Shown: positions 19,242 through 28,730, numbered from the stretch's first letter. The stretch is DNA of 64,000 nt from Ignavibacteria bacterium (GCA_016710985.1 JADJTX010000059.1:15711-79710), one strand, 5' to 3'. The notes: generated by a model from the letters alone, not told the origin. Numbers and translations: made by a program.

Positions 19242-20399
19242 TTGAATAAAATTGAGATTGTCCACATAATTTCCAATCTCAGCCTGGGAGGAGCACAGAC
19301 ATTGCTGTTTGATATTGTAAAATTCCTGAAGATGAGAGAAGATATAGAAATTTCAGTAATTGCCTTGGATTCGGGTGAATTTATTGAAATGTTCCAAGAA
19401 GACGGAATAAAGGTAATAGATCTTAAGGAAAAAGGGTTAATAAATATAAAAGTTCTCTTAAAATTAATAAAAATTTTAAAGGATATGAAACCGGATATTG
19501 TTCACACGCACTTACTCAAGGCAGATTTTTACGGAAGGATTGCTGCAAAACAAACCGGTATTCCTCTCATATATTCAACCTGTCATAACTACTCCTCACA
19601 TCATAAAGGAGCTGACATTGATAAGACATCCGTATTTGATCTGATCGACAATTTTGTAGTTTCATATTCCGGGTCAAACTTAATTGCAATTTCGGAAATT
19701 GTGAAAAAATATCTTGTTAACAGAAACAGGAAGTTTAAGGATATTACAGAGGTAATATATAATGGTGTTAACATTGAAAAAGAAAAATTTAAATTAAATG
19801 GATCATGTATAACCGATCTCAGAAATGAATATGGCATCTCAAATGATGATTTTGTGATCACAATTTTAGGAAGACTTGAGACACAGAAAGGTCACGGCTT
19901 TTTTATTGATTCCATTAAAGATTTTTTGAGAGAAAAAAAGAATGTTAAAGTATTATTGCTTGGAGAGGGAAATCTCAGGAGTGAGATTGAAATTAAAATT
20001 AAGGAAAATGATCTTACAGATTACATTCAGATCCTTGGCTTCCAGACCGAGACAGAGAAATTCATTGAAATAAGCAATTTGATCTGTGTACCTTCGTTAT
20101 GGGAAGGATTCGGTTTGGTCATAATTGAAGGTATGATAAAAAAGAAAATTGTACTGGCTTCAGATGCCGGGGGAATTCCGGAAATAATCACAGACGGGAA
20201 GACAGGTTTTTTATTTGAAGTAAAAAACAAAGAAAGTTTTTTAAAAAAGATCAATTTTATTTATGATAATTTTGATGATTTCAGTTTTATAAGAGAGAAT
20301 GCATTGAAATTAGTAAAGGATAAATTCGATATACGTTATAATTCTGAATTATATTATCAGTCTTATTTAAGAAAGATAAATGCCCTCAAGGATTTATAA
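19242..20399 (+). CDS. GT4-family glycosyltransferase
   Basis: 385 residues, an intact GT-B enzyme. IEIVHIISNLSLGGAQTLLF is the N-terminal glycine-rich loop, PDIVHTHLLKADFYGRIAA the acceptor domain, ITEVIYNGVNIEKEKF the linker, and ILGRLETQKGHGFFIDSIKD the start of the donor domain. VPSLWEGFGLVIIEGMIKKK is the E-x7-E nucleotide-sugar motif, and SDAGGIPEIITDGKTGFLF the family signature after it. The start is a TTG directly before the conserved sequence; no ATG is nearby. It probably transfers a hexose or similar sugar in glycan assembly. Confidence 0.92.
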   Translation: MNKIEIVHIISNLSLGGAQTLLFDIVKFLKMREDIEISVIALDSGEFIEMFQEDGIKVIDLKEKGLINIKVLLKLIKILKDMKPDIVHTHLLKADFYGRIAAKQTGIPLIYSTCHNYSSHHKGADIDKTSVFDLIDNFVVSYSGSNLIAISEIVKKYLVNRNRKFKDITEVIYNGVNIEKEKFKLNGSCITDLRNEYGISNDDFVITILGRLETQKGHGFFIDSIKDFLREKKNVKVLLLGEGNLRSEIEIKIKENDLTDYIQILGFQTETEKFIEISNLICVPSLWEGFGLVIIEGMIKKKIVLASDAGGIPEIITDGKTGFLFEVKNKESFLKKINFIYDNFDDFSFIRENALKLVKDKFDIRYNSELYYQSYLRKINALKDL

Positions 20400-20446
20400 A
20401 CAGGGCTCGAGTAACAAAAAATTTAAATTAAATTTTGCATCAGCGA

Positions 20447-21229
20447 ATGTCAGTAGAATTTGCAGAATGTCCGGCATGCAGTTCAAAGGATTTCAGAAAC
20501 CTTGGAAAACCTATTGGATCTGAACTAAACTCAATATATAATGTCATTGAATGTAAGAACTGCAGTTTAAACTGGTGCAGTCCGATGGCATCACGTGAAG
20601 AACTTAATAATTATTACACAAGATATTACGAAACACGTTATGGCACGGTTGACAAGTATCCGTTAAAAACAAAAATCAAAAGTATAGTTACCTTCAAAAA
20701 GGCGAGATTAAAAAGTTTCTTTTCAGAAATTGAAAAATATTCTCCTGAAAAAAGCATTCTTGATTTTGGATGCGGTGAAGCAGATATTTTATATGTTGCA
20801 AAACAAAAGGGCTGGAGGGTTTTGGGCGTTGATTATTCAAATGAGCTTAGTAATAAATTCCTGAAAGATAAAATAGACTTTAGACCAGGCAGTGATTTAA
20901 GCATGATCGGAATCGACAAGAATTCTTTCGGATGTATTACAGCAAAGCATGTAATAGAACATATTCCGGATATTGAAAATTTTTTAGGTTCAATAAAACA
21001 ATATCTGACACCAAAAGGAATATTTGCAGTTAAAACCCCTTCAGCATCGAGCAACAGAGCAAAGCTTGGATTGGCTAACTGGCATCTTGTCAGACCTATG
21101 GAGCATTTCTGGGGATTTAATCTTGATAATTTCGGAAGATTAATGAAAAAGAATAATTTTGAAATTTTATATCTGAAAGATAATTTTCTGGTGGACGAAT
21201 TAACATGCATTGCAAGAGTAATAAATTAA
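20447..21229 (+). CDS. Class I SAM-dependent methyltransferase with N-terminal zinc ribbon
   Basis: 260 residues from the ATG at 20447 (a TTG 12 bases earlier is a weaker choice). Residues 6-50 hold two CxxC pairs (CPAC, CKNC), a zinc ribbon common in sugar or lipid methyltransferases of glycan loci. SILDFGCGEADILYVAKQKG is the SAM-binding motif I, VLGVDYSNE motif II, and CITAKHVIEHIPDIENFLG motif IV/post. It fits the Methyltransf_23 group. Likely substrate: a sugar nucleotide or a sugar in the repeat unit, by context only. It follows the GT4 gene by 47 bases. Confidence 0.88.
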   Translation: MSVEFAECPACSSKDFRNLGKPIGSELNSIYNVIECKNCSLNWCSPMASREELNNYYTRYYETRYGTVDKYPLKTKIKSIVTFKKARLKSFFSEIEKYSPEKSILDFGCGEADILYVAKQKGWRVLGVDYSNELSNKFLKDKIDFRPGSDLSMIGIDKNSFGCITAKHVIEHIPDIENFLGSIKQYLTPKGIFAVKTPSASSNRAKLGLANWHLVRPMEHFWGFNLDNFGRLMKKNNFEILYLKDNFLVDELTCIARVIN

Positions 21230-21302
21230 CGTGAAATTGTTTAAATGTATTAAACTTTCATAAATAGCCACCTTATTTCAAAATCTTAAATATCTTTTAC
21301 CA

Positions 21303-22145
21303 ATGAATAAAAAATTTTTTATATTTGCTGCAATTTTTATTTTTTCATTCTCATTATTAATTTCTTCCGGATTCAGGAATGATGAATATGTAAACTATGA
21401 ATGGAAATTAACCTTTGAAGATAATTTTGACATATTCGATAAAACAAAGTGGATTCACAATTTTGATGCAGGCAACAGAACAATATGGTCAAACAAAGAA
21501 CTTCAATGGTATAAAGATGAGAATGCCACTGTAGAAAACGGAATTCTGAAATTGACTGCTAAGAAGGAATCAATTTACGGAAAAGATACTCAGGGTGAAA
21601 AACAGTTTGAATACACTTCGGGACTGATCAGCAGTTCACCGTCATTTACACAGGCTTACGGAAAATGGGAGATCAGAACCAAGTTTCCATTTAGAAAAGG
21701 ATTTTGGCCGGCATTCTGGTTGGTTGCAAAGCAGCAACCGGGACTGCCTGAAATTGATGTATTTGAATATTTTGGTATTAATAAAAATAAAATTTCAATT
21801 GCACATCATTGGGGGATAGATTATCCGAATTATGCCGGAGGTATGTATGAAGGAAAAACAGAGCCTTTTTATTATTTACGCAATAAAGAGTTTGATGGAA
21901 ATTTTTCAAATGTATGGATGGTCTGGTCATTTGAGTGTTTTCCGAATAAAATGGTGTGGAAGTTAAATGACAATATTGTATATGAAACTACGGAAGGGAT
22001 TCCCACGGCTCCTTTATATATACTTGCTAATATAGCCATAAAAGACTGGCCTGACAATAACAATGAGGTTGATAATACAGATTCTCCCTATGTTATGGAG
22101 ATTGATTACATCAGAGTTTATAAAATGGTGCCTAAACAAAACTAA
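21303..22145 (+). CDS. Secreted GH16 family glycoside hydrolase, copy 1
   Basis: 280 residues. Signal peptide in the first 25 residues (FFIFAAIFIFSFSLLISSG). A single GH16 jelly-roll domain follows: WKLTFEDNFDIFDKTKW, YTSGLISSSPSFTQAYG, FWPAFWLV, and the catalytic signature GLPEIDVFEYFGI, in which the two glutamates and the aspartate of E-I-D-x-F-E are intact. The family cleaves beta-1,3 or mixed beta-glucans, laminarin, agar or carrageenan; the substrate is unknown. It is a close tandem paralogue of the next gene. Inside an exopolysaccharide locus it may trim, release or remodel the polymer made here. Confidence 0.93.
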   Translation: MNKKFFIFAAIFIFSFSLLISSGFRNDEYVNYEWKLTFEDNFDIFDKTKWIHNFDAGNRTIWSNKELQWYKDENATVENGILKLTAKKESIYGKDTQGEKQFEYTSGLISSSPSFTQAYGKWEIRTKFPFRKGFWPAFWLVAKQQPGLPEIDVFEYFGINKNKISIAHHWGIDYPNYAGGMYEGKTEPFYYLRNKEFDGNFSNVWMVWSFECFPNKMVWKLNDNIVYETTEGIPTAPLYILANIAIKDWPDNNNEVDNTDSPYVMEIDYIRVYKMVPKQN

Positions 22146-22157
22146 TCCCTTCAGGAC

Positions 22158-22997
22158 ATGCAAACAAATAAGCATAATATTCTGAGACTTGGCATGATAT
22201 TTTTATTATTTGTATTCTCATGTGGATTTAATAATCCGAAAAATCTCGACTACGAATGGAAATTAACTTTTGAAGATAACTTTGATTCATTTGACAGTAC
22301 TAAGTGGCTAACTGTTTACGAGTCAGGCGGGAGAACTAACTGGGCTAACAAAGAACTGCAATGGTACAAAGATGAAAATGTAGTCACTGATAACGGTATT
22401 CTGAATATAACTGCTAAGAAAGAATCTATTTACGGCAAAGACCTTCACGGAGAAAAGCAGTTTGAATATACATCAGGGATAATATGCAGTTCACTGAAAT
22501 TCATGCAGGCATATGGTAAATGGGAAATAAGAACAAGGCTTCCATTCAGAAAAGGTTTCTGGCCGGCATTCTGGTTGGTTGCAAATCAGAAACCCGGTCT
22601 TCCGGAGATAGACATATTTGAATATTTCGGGATCAAAAAAAACCTGATCTCAAGCGGTCATCACTGGGGCTTGGATTATCCGCATTATTCGGGTCATGAG
22701 CTGGAAGGAAAAGGCGCGCCTTTTTACTATGTTGAAGGAAGAGAAACTGAAGGTGATTATGCAGATGAATGGATGACCTGGACATTTGAATGTTTTCCTG
22801 ATAAAATGGTCTGGAAGCTGAACGGCAATGTAGTTTATGAAGCATCAGAAGGAATTCCTACAGCTCCTTTGTATATGATCATAAATGTGGCAGTTAAAGA
22901 CTGGGCTGAGAACAATAATGAGGTTGATGAGACGGATGATCCATACGTTATGGAAATAGATTATATCAGAGTTTATAAAATGGTACCTAAAAATTAA
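22158..22997 (+). CDS. GH16 family glycoside hydrolase, copy 2, predicted lipoprotein
   Basis: 279 residues, strongly similar along its length to the preceding gene, from which it is separated by 12 bases. The N-terminus MIFLLFVFSCGFNNPK has a lipobox-like cysteine (VFSC), so unlike copy 1 it is probably a lipoprotein held at the membrane. The catalytic signature GLPEIDIFEYFGI is intact. The two copies differ most in the loop around residue 185 and in their signal peptides, which suggests one soluble and one anchored version of the same activity. The tandem duplication and the relic at 18058 show repeated duplication of this gene type in the locus. Confidence 0.93.
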   Translation: MQTNKHNILRLGMIFLLFVFSCGFNNPKNLDYEWKLTFEDNFDSFDSTKWLTVYESGGRTNWANKELQWYKDENVVTDNGILNITAKKESIYGKDLHGEKQFEYTSGIICSSLKFMQAYGKWEIRTRLPFRKGFWPAFWLVANQKPGLPEIDIFEYFGIKKNLISSGHHWGLDYPHYSGHELEGKGAPFYYVEGRETEGDYADEWMTWTFECFPDKMVWKLNGNVVYEASEGIPTAPLYMIINVAVKDWAENNNEVDETDDPYVMEIDYIRVYKMVPKN

Positions 22998-23119
22998 ATT
23001 ATTAAATAAAAATTTTGCTTAAAATAGTCTCCAAATACAAAAGAAAATCTTCCGGAAAAATCAATTTCTCCTAATTTCTAACTTTAAAATCTTAATTTAT
23101 ATAGATAGTTTCCAAATCA

Positions 23120-23963
23120 ATGAATTTACAGGATACCAACAGTCCTTTAGTCAGCATAATATTACCAACATATAACAGACGCAAAATGCTTGAAAGAGCA
23201 ATTGAAAGCGTTTTTTGAACAGAGTTTTACTGACTGGGAGCTCATAATTATAGACGATGCCTCGACGGATGATACTCAGGAAAGAATGAGCGAACTTGAT
23301 TCCAGAGAAGAAAAAATAAGGTACATGAGAATTCCGAGGATAACCAATAAAGGAATTTCAGAATATCTGAATATTGGACTGAGGAATGCGAAAGGAAAAT
23401 ACATTGCAAGGATCGATGATGATGATTACTGGTGTCATAAGGATAAATTAAAATTACAGGTTGAGTTTCTGGACAACAATCCTGAATATGTAGTTGTCGG
23501 CGGCGGGGTAATTTTAGTGGATGGAAACGGAGATGAGCTGTTCCGCTATTTAAAAAAGGAAACAGATGAAGAGATAAGGAGCTTTGCTCTTTTTTCAAAT
23601 CCTTTTACTCATGCAACTGTACTTTTTAAGAAAGATCTGGCATTGGAATTAGGCGGATACAAATGCATACAGCACGTGGAAGACATGGAGCTCTGGCTCA
23701 GGATGGGTAAGCACGGCAAGCTTTATAACATGAAGGAATACTTCATTACTTACATGACTGCAGGTCAGAATAAGTCTTTTACACATCAGAAGGAAAATTC
23801 AAGGACAGTTCTTGAAGTAATAAAAATGCATAAGGATTATTATCCGAATTTTAAGAAAGCGTATCTTCTTAACTATACGCAGTATTCTTATTCATTTTTA
23901 CCGGTATTCATAAAGAAGAATCTTCAGTCATTCATGTATTATTTTAAGAGAAAAAATTTTTAA
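23120..23963 (+). CDS. GT2-family glycosyltransferase, frameshifted
   Basis: About 280 residues. The true start is the ATG at 23120 (MNLQDTNSPLVSIILPTYNR), but the frame stops at 23217. The remainder reads on in a second frame from FEQSFTDWELIIIDDASTDD to 23963. The run of six T at 23211-23216 has one base too many; with five the protein is continuous. GT-A landmarks: TYNRRKMLERAIES, IIIDDASTDDT, ARIDDDDYW (DxD) and HVEDMELWLRMGK (the ED of the catalytic base). It is a family 2 transferase of unknown sugar specificity, following the two GH16 genes. Confidence 0.87.
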
Positions 23964-24003
23964 TTTAATTCAAGTTGGACACTTCATTTTTGAAAGCAAG
24001 AGA

Positions 24004-24038
24004 TAGCCACGAATTTCACGAATCAGCACGAATTTTTA
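24004..24038. repeat. Short CACGAATT direct-repeat element
   Basis: Three CACGAAT words spaced 9 to 10 bases apart, after GCCACG, in the gap before the epimerase gene. It resembles one arm of the inverted-repeat elements at 3106-3226 and 6743-6955. No second arm was found close by. Confidence 0.55.
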
Positions 24039-24069
24039 AGCGAAAATATTTCTAATTTAAACAAATATA

Positions 24070-25059
24070 TTGAGCAATAAATATTTCATAGCAGGCGGTG
24101 CGGGTTTCATCGGAAGTCATTTGGTGAGGAAAATTTTTAAAGAAGATACGGACAGTCAAATCACTATTTATGATAATTTCTCTTCCGGTAAAAAATGGCA
24201 TCTTGGTGAAGCAGCTGAGAATAAGAATTTAAACATAGTAAAAGCCGATATAAAAGATATTGATGCACTTACCGGGGCAGTAAAAGGTCACGATATAGTT
24301 TACCATTTTGCTTCAAACCCGGACATATCAAAAGCAATGACACAGCCGGACATTGATTTTTGGGAAGGGACATATCTTACGAACAATGTGCTCGAAGCAA
24401 TGAGACGAACCGGTGTAAAAAATCTATTGTATGCTTCAGGAAGCGGTGTCTACGGTGATGCGAAATTAACTGAGGCGAATGAAGATTATTCACCTCAGCT
24501 TCCCATATCAACTTACGGAGCAAGCAAACTTTCGTGTGAGGTTCTGATCTGTTCTTACTGTTATATGTTTGACATGAATGCAGCCGCATTCAGATTTGCT
24601 AATGTTGTCGGACCAAATCAGACGCACGGAGTCGGTTATGATTTTGTAAAGAAACTATTGACTGACAATACAAGGCTTGAAATATTAGGAGACGGCTCTC
24701 AGAGTAAATCGTATATCTATGTCAGTGATGTGCTCGATGCAATGAGACTGATAGAAAAAAACCGTTTAAACGGTTTTTCCTATTTCAATGTCGGGACAAA
24801 AGACTATATTACTGTAAAGGAAATTGCAGACATTGCAGTTGATATTCTGAAATTAAGCAATGTTAATTATATCTTTTCCGGAGGCGACAGAGGATGGAAA
24901 GGTGATGTGCCAATTGTGAGATTCAATACGGATAAGATTCGCAGCAACGGCTGGGGAAACAAGTACAGTACTTCCGAAGCTATCAGATTATCAATTCAGT
25001 CTATTTATGAAGATGCGCTTAAAAATAAATTTGACTGGAAAGGGGCAGCAGTCAGTTGA
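24070..25059 (+). CDS. NAD(P)-dependent sugar epimerase/dehydratase (extended SDR)
   Basis: 329 residues. YFIAGGAGFIGSHLVRKIF is the GxxGxxG cofactor loop; YASGSGVYGDAK and STYGASKLSCEVL give the catalytic serine/threonine and YxxxK; RFANVVGPNQTHGVGYDF is the substrate loop. It is of the UDP-glucose 4-epimerase/GDP-mannose dehydratase type. Its stop overlaps the start of the heptose kinase gene by four bases, so it is likely translated with the heptose pathway and may epimerise or dehydrate the resulting nucleotide-heptose. That last point is inference from position. TTG start. Confidence 0.9.
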   Translation: MSNKYFIAGGAGFIGSHLVRKIFKEDTDSQITIYDNFSSGKKWHLGEAAENKNLNIVKADIKDIDALTGAVKGHDIVYHFASNPDISKAMTQPDIDFWEGTYLTNNVLEAMRRTGVKNLLYASGSGVYGDAKLTEANEDYSPQLPISTYGASKLSCEVLICSYCYMFDMNAAAFRFANVVGPNQTHGVGYDFVKKLLTDNTRLEILGDGSQSKSYIYVSDVLDAMRLIEKNRLNGFSYFNVGTKDYITVKEIADIAVDILKLSNVNYIFSGGDRGWKGDVPIVRFNTDKIRSNGWGNKYSTSEAIRLSIQSIYEDALKNKFDWKGAAVS

Positions 25060-26039
25060 TAATTTCAAGGGCACCGGTAAGGATATCAATGGGTGGCGGC
25101 GGTACGGATCTTCCATCTTATTATGAAAAATACGGAGGGTTTTTACTCGCTGCAAGCATTAATAAGTATGTTCACATTTTGCTTAATAAAAGATTTGAAG
25201 AGTCAATACGCCTTTCGTATTCGGAGACAGAGATCGTAAACAAAGTAAGTGAAATTGAACACGGTATTTTCCGTGCTTCACTAAAATATACAGGAATAAA
25301 CAAGCAGGTCGAAATAGTTTCGATAGCAGACGTTACGTCAAATTGCGGACTGGGAACTTCCTCTACATTTACTGTATCTTTGCTGAGCGCTTTGTTCTCA
25401 TATAAAAGGGAGTACATGTCACTTCATGAGTTAGCCGAATGCGCTTGCAACATAGAGATTAATTTACTCAAAGAACCGATCGGAAAACAGGACCAGTATG
25501 CGGCTGTATTCGGAGGATTTAACGGATATACATTTCACAAAGACGGGAGTGTCAGCGTAGAGCGGGTGAAAATCAGCGACGGCGCACTCATGGAGCTTCA
25601 GAATAATATGTTTCTGTTTTATCTTAATAAGAAAAGGTCAGCAGGGGATATTCTCAAAGTTCAGAATAAAAAAACAAAGGAAAACAATAAAGATGTAATT
25701 GACAGGCTTCATAAGATAAAAGAAATAGGTTTGCTTACGAAAAAAATTTTAGAGAAGGGAAAAATTGAAGAGTTCGGTGAACTGCTTCACGAGCACTGGC
25801 TGATCAAGAAAGGTATTTCGAAGAAGATATCAGATCCTTTTATTGATGAAGTATATGATTCAGCGATAAAGAACGGAGCGGTAGGTGGGAAAGTAATAGG
25901 AGCAGGCGGCGGCGGATTTTTGATGTTTTATTGTCCTTCTGAAAAATCAAAACTTCTTGCTGCAATGAAAAAATTCGGATTGGAGCCGACATGGTTCTCA
26001 TTTGAAAGAGAAGGTGTGAAAACCGGATTTTATAATTAA
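25056..26039 (+). CDS. hddA: GHMP kinase, D-glycero-D-manno-heptose 7-phosphate kinase (HddA type)
   Basis: 327 residues. ISRAPVRISMGGGGTDLPSY at the N-terminus is the HddA/FkP-type opening, NCGLGTSSTFTVSLL the GHMP ATP-binding motif, and GGKVIGAGGGGFLMFYC the C-terminal motif 3. In the GDP-heptose route HddA phosphorylates position 1 of heptose 7-phosphate to give the 1,7-bisphosphate. The next genes encode the nucleotidyltransferase, isomerase and phosphatase of the same route, which makes this assignment firm. A fucokinase-type role is the main alternative. TTG start overlapping the SDR stop. Confidence 0.9.
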   Translation: MIISRAPVRISMGGGGTDLPSYYEKYGGFLLAASINKYVHILLNKRFEESIRLSYSETEIVNKVSEIEHGIFRASLKYTGINKQVEIVSIADVTSNCGLGTSSTFTVSLLSALFSYKREYMSLHELAECACNIEINLLKEPIGKQDQYAAVFGGFNGYTFHKDGSVSVERVKISDGALMELQNNMFLFYLNKKRSAGDILKVQNKKTKENNKDVIDRLHKIKEIGLLTKKILEKGKIEEFGELLHEHWLIKKGISKKISDPFIDEVYDSAIKNGAVGGKVIGAGGGGFLMFYCPSEKSKLLAAMKKFGLEPTWFSFEREGVKTGFYN

Positions 26040-26052
26040 TGCATATTTAAAT

Positions 26053-26751
26053 TTGATCTCAAGCTTAGTTTTACTTGCCGGCGGAATGGCTACAAGATTA
26101 AGACCGGTCACAGAGACTATTCCGAAGTCAATGCTGGAAGTTGCAGGGAAACCTTTCATTGAGCATCAGTTAAGATTGATCAAAAAAAACAGGATCGCCA
26201 AAGTCATTATTTGCGCGAGTTTCCTGGGAGAATATATACAAAGATTCACAGGTGACGGAAGTGACTATGGACTGGACATTCAGTATTCATTTGACGGAGA
26301 TAAATTATTAGGTACGGGGGGAGCAATTAAAAGAGCGATTGACTTACCTGACGATAATTTTTTTGTAATGTACGGAGATTCATATCTTACAACTGATTTT
26401 CAGAAAACCGGAGAGTATTTTTTGTCAAAAAATAAACAGGGCTTAATGACAGTATTTAAGAATGAAGGTAAATGGGATAAGAGCAATATTGAATATTCTA
26501 ACGGGGAGATAATTGACTATGACAAAAGTTCCGGTGATGAAAAAATGAAATACATAGACTACGGACTTGGAATTTTAAATAAGAATGCTTTTAAAGATTT
26601 CGAAAACAGGGATGAATTTGATCTTGAAGAAGTTTACAAAAACCTTCTGAAGAAAAATGAACTTCTAGGATATGAAGTAAAGGAGAGATTCTATGAGATC
26701 GGGTCGTTTGAAGGGCTTGAAGAGACTAGTCAATTACTAATTACTAATTAA
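26053..26751 (+). CDS. hddC: Nucleotidyltransferase, D-glycero-D-manno-heptose 1-phosphate guanylyltransferase (HddC type)
   Basis: 232 residues. VLLAGGMATRLRPVTETIPK is the nucleotide-binding opening with the catalytic lysine region, KPFIEHQLRLI follows, LGTGGAIKRAI binds the base, and FFVMYGDSYLTTDF carries the metal-binding aspartate. Size and motifs fit HddC, which makes GDP-D-glycero-alpha-D-manno-heptose from heptose 1-phosphate and GTP. ADP-, CDP- or dTDP- specificity cannot be excluded by eye; the neighbours argue for the GDP-heptose branch. TTG start. An AT-rich spacer with small direct repeats (26752-26804) follows. Confidence 0.88.
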   Translation: MISSLVLLAGGMATRLRPVTETIPKSMLEVAGKPFIEHQLRLIKKNRIAKVIICASFLGEYIQRFTGDGSDYGLDIQYSFDGDKLLGTGGAIKRAIDLPDDNFFVMYGDSYLTTDFQKTGEYFLSKNKQGLMTVFKNEGKWDKSNIEYSNGEIIDYDKSSGDEKMKYIDYGLGILNKNAFKDFENRDEFDLEEVYKNLLKKNELLGYEVKERFYEIGSFEGLEETSQLLITN

Positions 26752-26804
26752 TTACAAATTACAAATAATATTTGGATTGAATATATAACAGAGTTCTATA
26801 AATT

Positions 26805-27420
26805 ATGAACATAAAAGAATACATTAACAACTATCTTAAGGAAGTCGTTGAGATCACGGAAAAGATAGATAAAAATGAAATCGAAAAGATGGTGAATGTG
26901 ATATTGAAAGTTAAGGGAAATGACGGAAGGATATTCATGCTTGGTGTCGGAGGAAGCGCGGGTAATGCTTCACGCAGTAAATGATTTCAGAAAGATAGCC
27001 GGGATAGAATGTTATTGTCCGACGGATAATGTCTCGGAACTGACTGCACGCGTGAATGATGACGGATGGGATTCGTCATTCGTCAACTGGCTTAAAGGCA
27101 GCCGTCTGAATTCAAAAGACTGTATATTTATTTTTTCAGTCGGTGGCGGAAATTCAGAGAAAAATGTAAGTGTAAATTTAGTTAACTCTCTTATATATGC
27201 AAAGGAAAAAGGAAGTTCGATAATAGGAATAGTAGGGAAGGACGGAGGCTACACTGCGAAAGTAGCTGATGCCTGTGTGATCATTCCTACAGTCAACAGC
27301 GAGACTATTACGCCGCATTCTGAATCCTTTCAGGCAACGATATGGCACTTGCTTGTAACTCACCCGGTGATCAAATCATATGAAATGAAATGGGAAAGTG
27401 TTGATTCAAATAAGAAATGA
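26805..27420 (+). CDS. gmhA: Phosphoheptose isomerase (SIS domain), 2-base frameshift
   Basis: About 205 residues. The ATG at 26805 begins MNIKEYINNYLKEVVEITEK, and the frame stops at 26984 just after GVGGSAGNASR. Restoring two bases (CA) near 26970-26973 gives GSAGNASHAVNDFRKIAGIE, the GmhA signature with its catalytic histidine, and the frame continues to 27420. VNDDGWDSSF, IFSVGGGNSEKNVSVNLVN and PHSESFQATIWHLL complete the SIS fold. GmhA converts sedoheptulose 7-phosphate to D-glycero-D-manno-heptose 7-phosphate, the first step of heptose synthesis. The stop overlaps the start of gmhB by four bases. Confidence 0.88.
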
Positions 27421-27994
27421 ATAAAGCAGTTTTTTTAGACAGGGATGGCGTCATAAACAGGATGATCTTTAATAACGAAAGAAAGGAATATGAACCTCCT
27501 TTTAAGAAAGAAGATCTCGAATTATATGACGGTATAATTGAGTCACTTAAAAAATTACAGAATAACGGTTTTATACTATTTGTGATTTCTAACCAGCCTG
27601 ATTATGCAAAGGGAAAAGCAAGTTTAGAGAGTTTAGCTGAAGTACAGGATGAGCTGCAAAAGATATTCATCAAAAATGGAATAAGATTTTCTGAATATTA
27701 TTACTGCTATCATCATCCGGACGGAACCGTACCGGAGTATTCAGTTAAATGTGAATGCAGAAAGCCCGGAAATTATTTTGTAAAGAAAGCAATCACCGGT
27801 TATGATATAAATAAAGATGACTCGTGGTTAATAGGTGACCGTGACAAGGATGTTGAATGCGGGATCAAACCGGTTTGAGAACAATCAGGATAGCAAGCGG
27901 TTATTATGAATATAAAAATAAACGGGATGCAGATTATGTTGTATCTGATTTAAACAAAGCAGTTGAAATAATTTTATTAAACAGTAAAAAATAA
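27417..27994 (+). CDS. gmhB: D,D-heptose 1,7-bisphosphate phosphatase (HAD family), frameshifted
   Basis: About 192 residues. AVFLDRDGVINR is HAD motif I (DxDGV), FVISNQPDYAKG motif II, and a zinc loop (YCYHHPDG with CECRKPG) is present as in GmhB. WLIGDRDKDVECGIK is motif IV. The frame then stops at 27878. One missing base near 27869 restores GIKAGLRTIRIASGYYEY and a stop at 27992-27994. GmhB removes the 7-phosphate from heptose 1,7-bisphosphate between the HddA and HddC steps. It overlaps the gmhA stop by four bases and ends two bases before the transaldolase start. Confidence 0.88.
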
Positions 27995-27996
27995 TT

Positions 27997-28712
27997 ATGC
28001 CTTCAATAAAAGACCTGAAGATAAAAATATTTGCCGATGGTGCGAACGTTACTGAAATGAAAAAGTATATTCCGAAGGTATTGTAAAAGGATTCACAACA
28101 AATCCGACGCTCATGAAAAAGGACGGAGTAAAAGACTATGTCGCCTTTGCAAAAGATGCTCTGTCAGAAATAAAGAACCTGCCTATATCATTTGAAGTGT
28201 TCACAGATGATTTTGAATCAATGGAAAGGCAGGCAAGAGAAATAGGGAGCTGGGGAGATAATGTTGTAATTAAGATCCCTGTCACCAATACAAAAGGAGA
28301 GCCTTCTTATGATCTGATAAAGAAGCTTTCAGGTGACGGAATGAAATTAAACATCACGGCAATTCTTACATTAGAGCAGATAGAAAACGTTGCGAAAAGC
28401 ATTGATAGAAATACTCCGGCGATTGTTTCTTTGTTTGCCGGACGGATTGCAGATACAGGCAGAGATCCAATACCTTACATAAAAGAGTCTTTGAAAATTT
28501 TGAAAAGTAATGAAAATGCCGAGCTTCTGTGGGCAAGTTCGAGAGAGCTTTTAAATATTTTTCAGGCAGAAGAATGCGGATGCCACATCATTACGGTTAC
28601 CAATGATCTGATCAAAAAGCTTTCGATGGTTGACAAAGATTTAAAGGAGCTGTCGCTTGATACAGTTAAGATGTTTTATAATGATGCTTCATCAGCCGGT
28701 TATAGTTTTTAA
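27997..28712 (+). CDS. Transaldolase-family protein (TalC/FSA-like), frameshifted
   Basis: About 238 residues. The ATG at 27997 begins MPSIKDLKIKIFADGANVTE, and the frame stops early at 28086. One T added near 28070 gives YISEGIVKGFTTNPTLMKKD, the conserved N-terminal strand of the family, and the frame runs on to 28712. NVVIKIPVTNTKG contains the Schiff-base lysine. VSLFAGRIADTGRDP and ASSRELLNIFQAEECGCHII are later barrel strands. Because GmhA uses sedoheptulose 7-phosphate, a transaldolase next to it probably supplies or balances that sugar. That role is inferred from position, as the family also includes fructose 6-phosphate aldolases. Confidence 0.85.
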
Positions 28713-28730
28713 ATAAATGGAATTGAAAGT

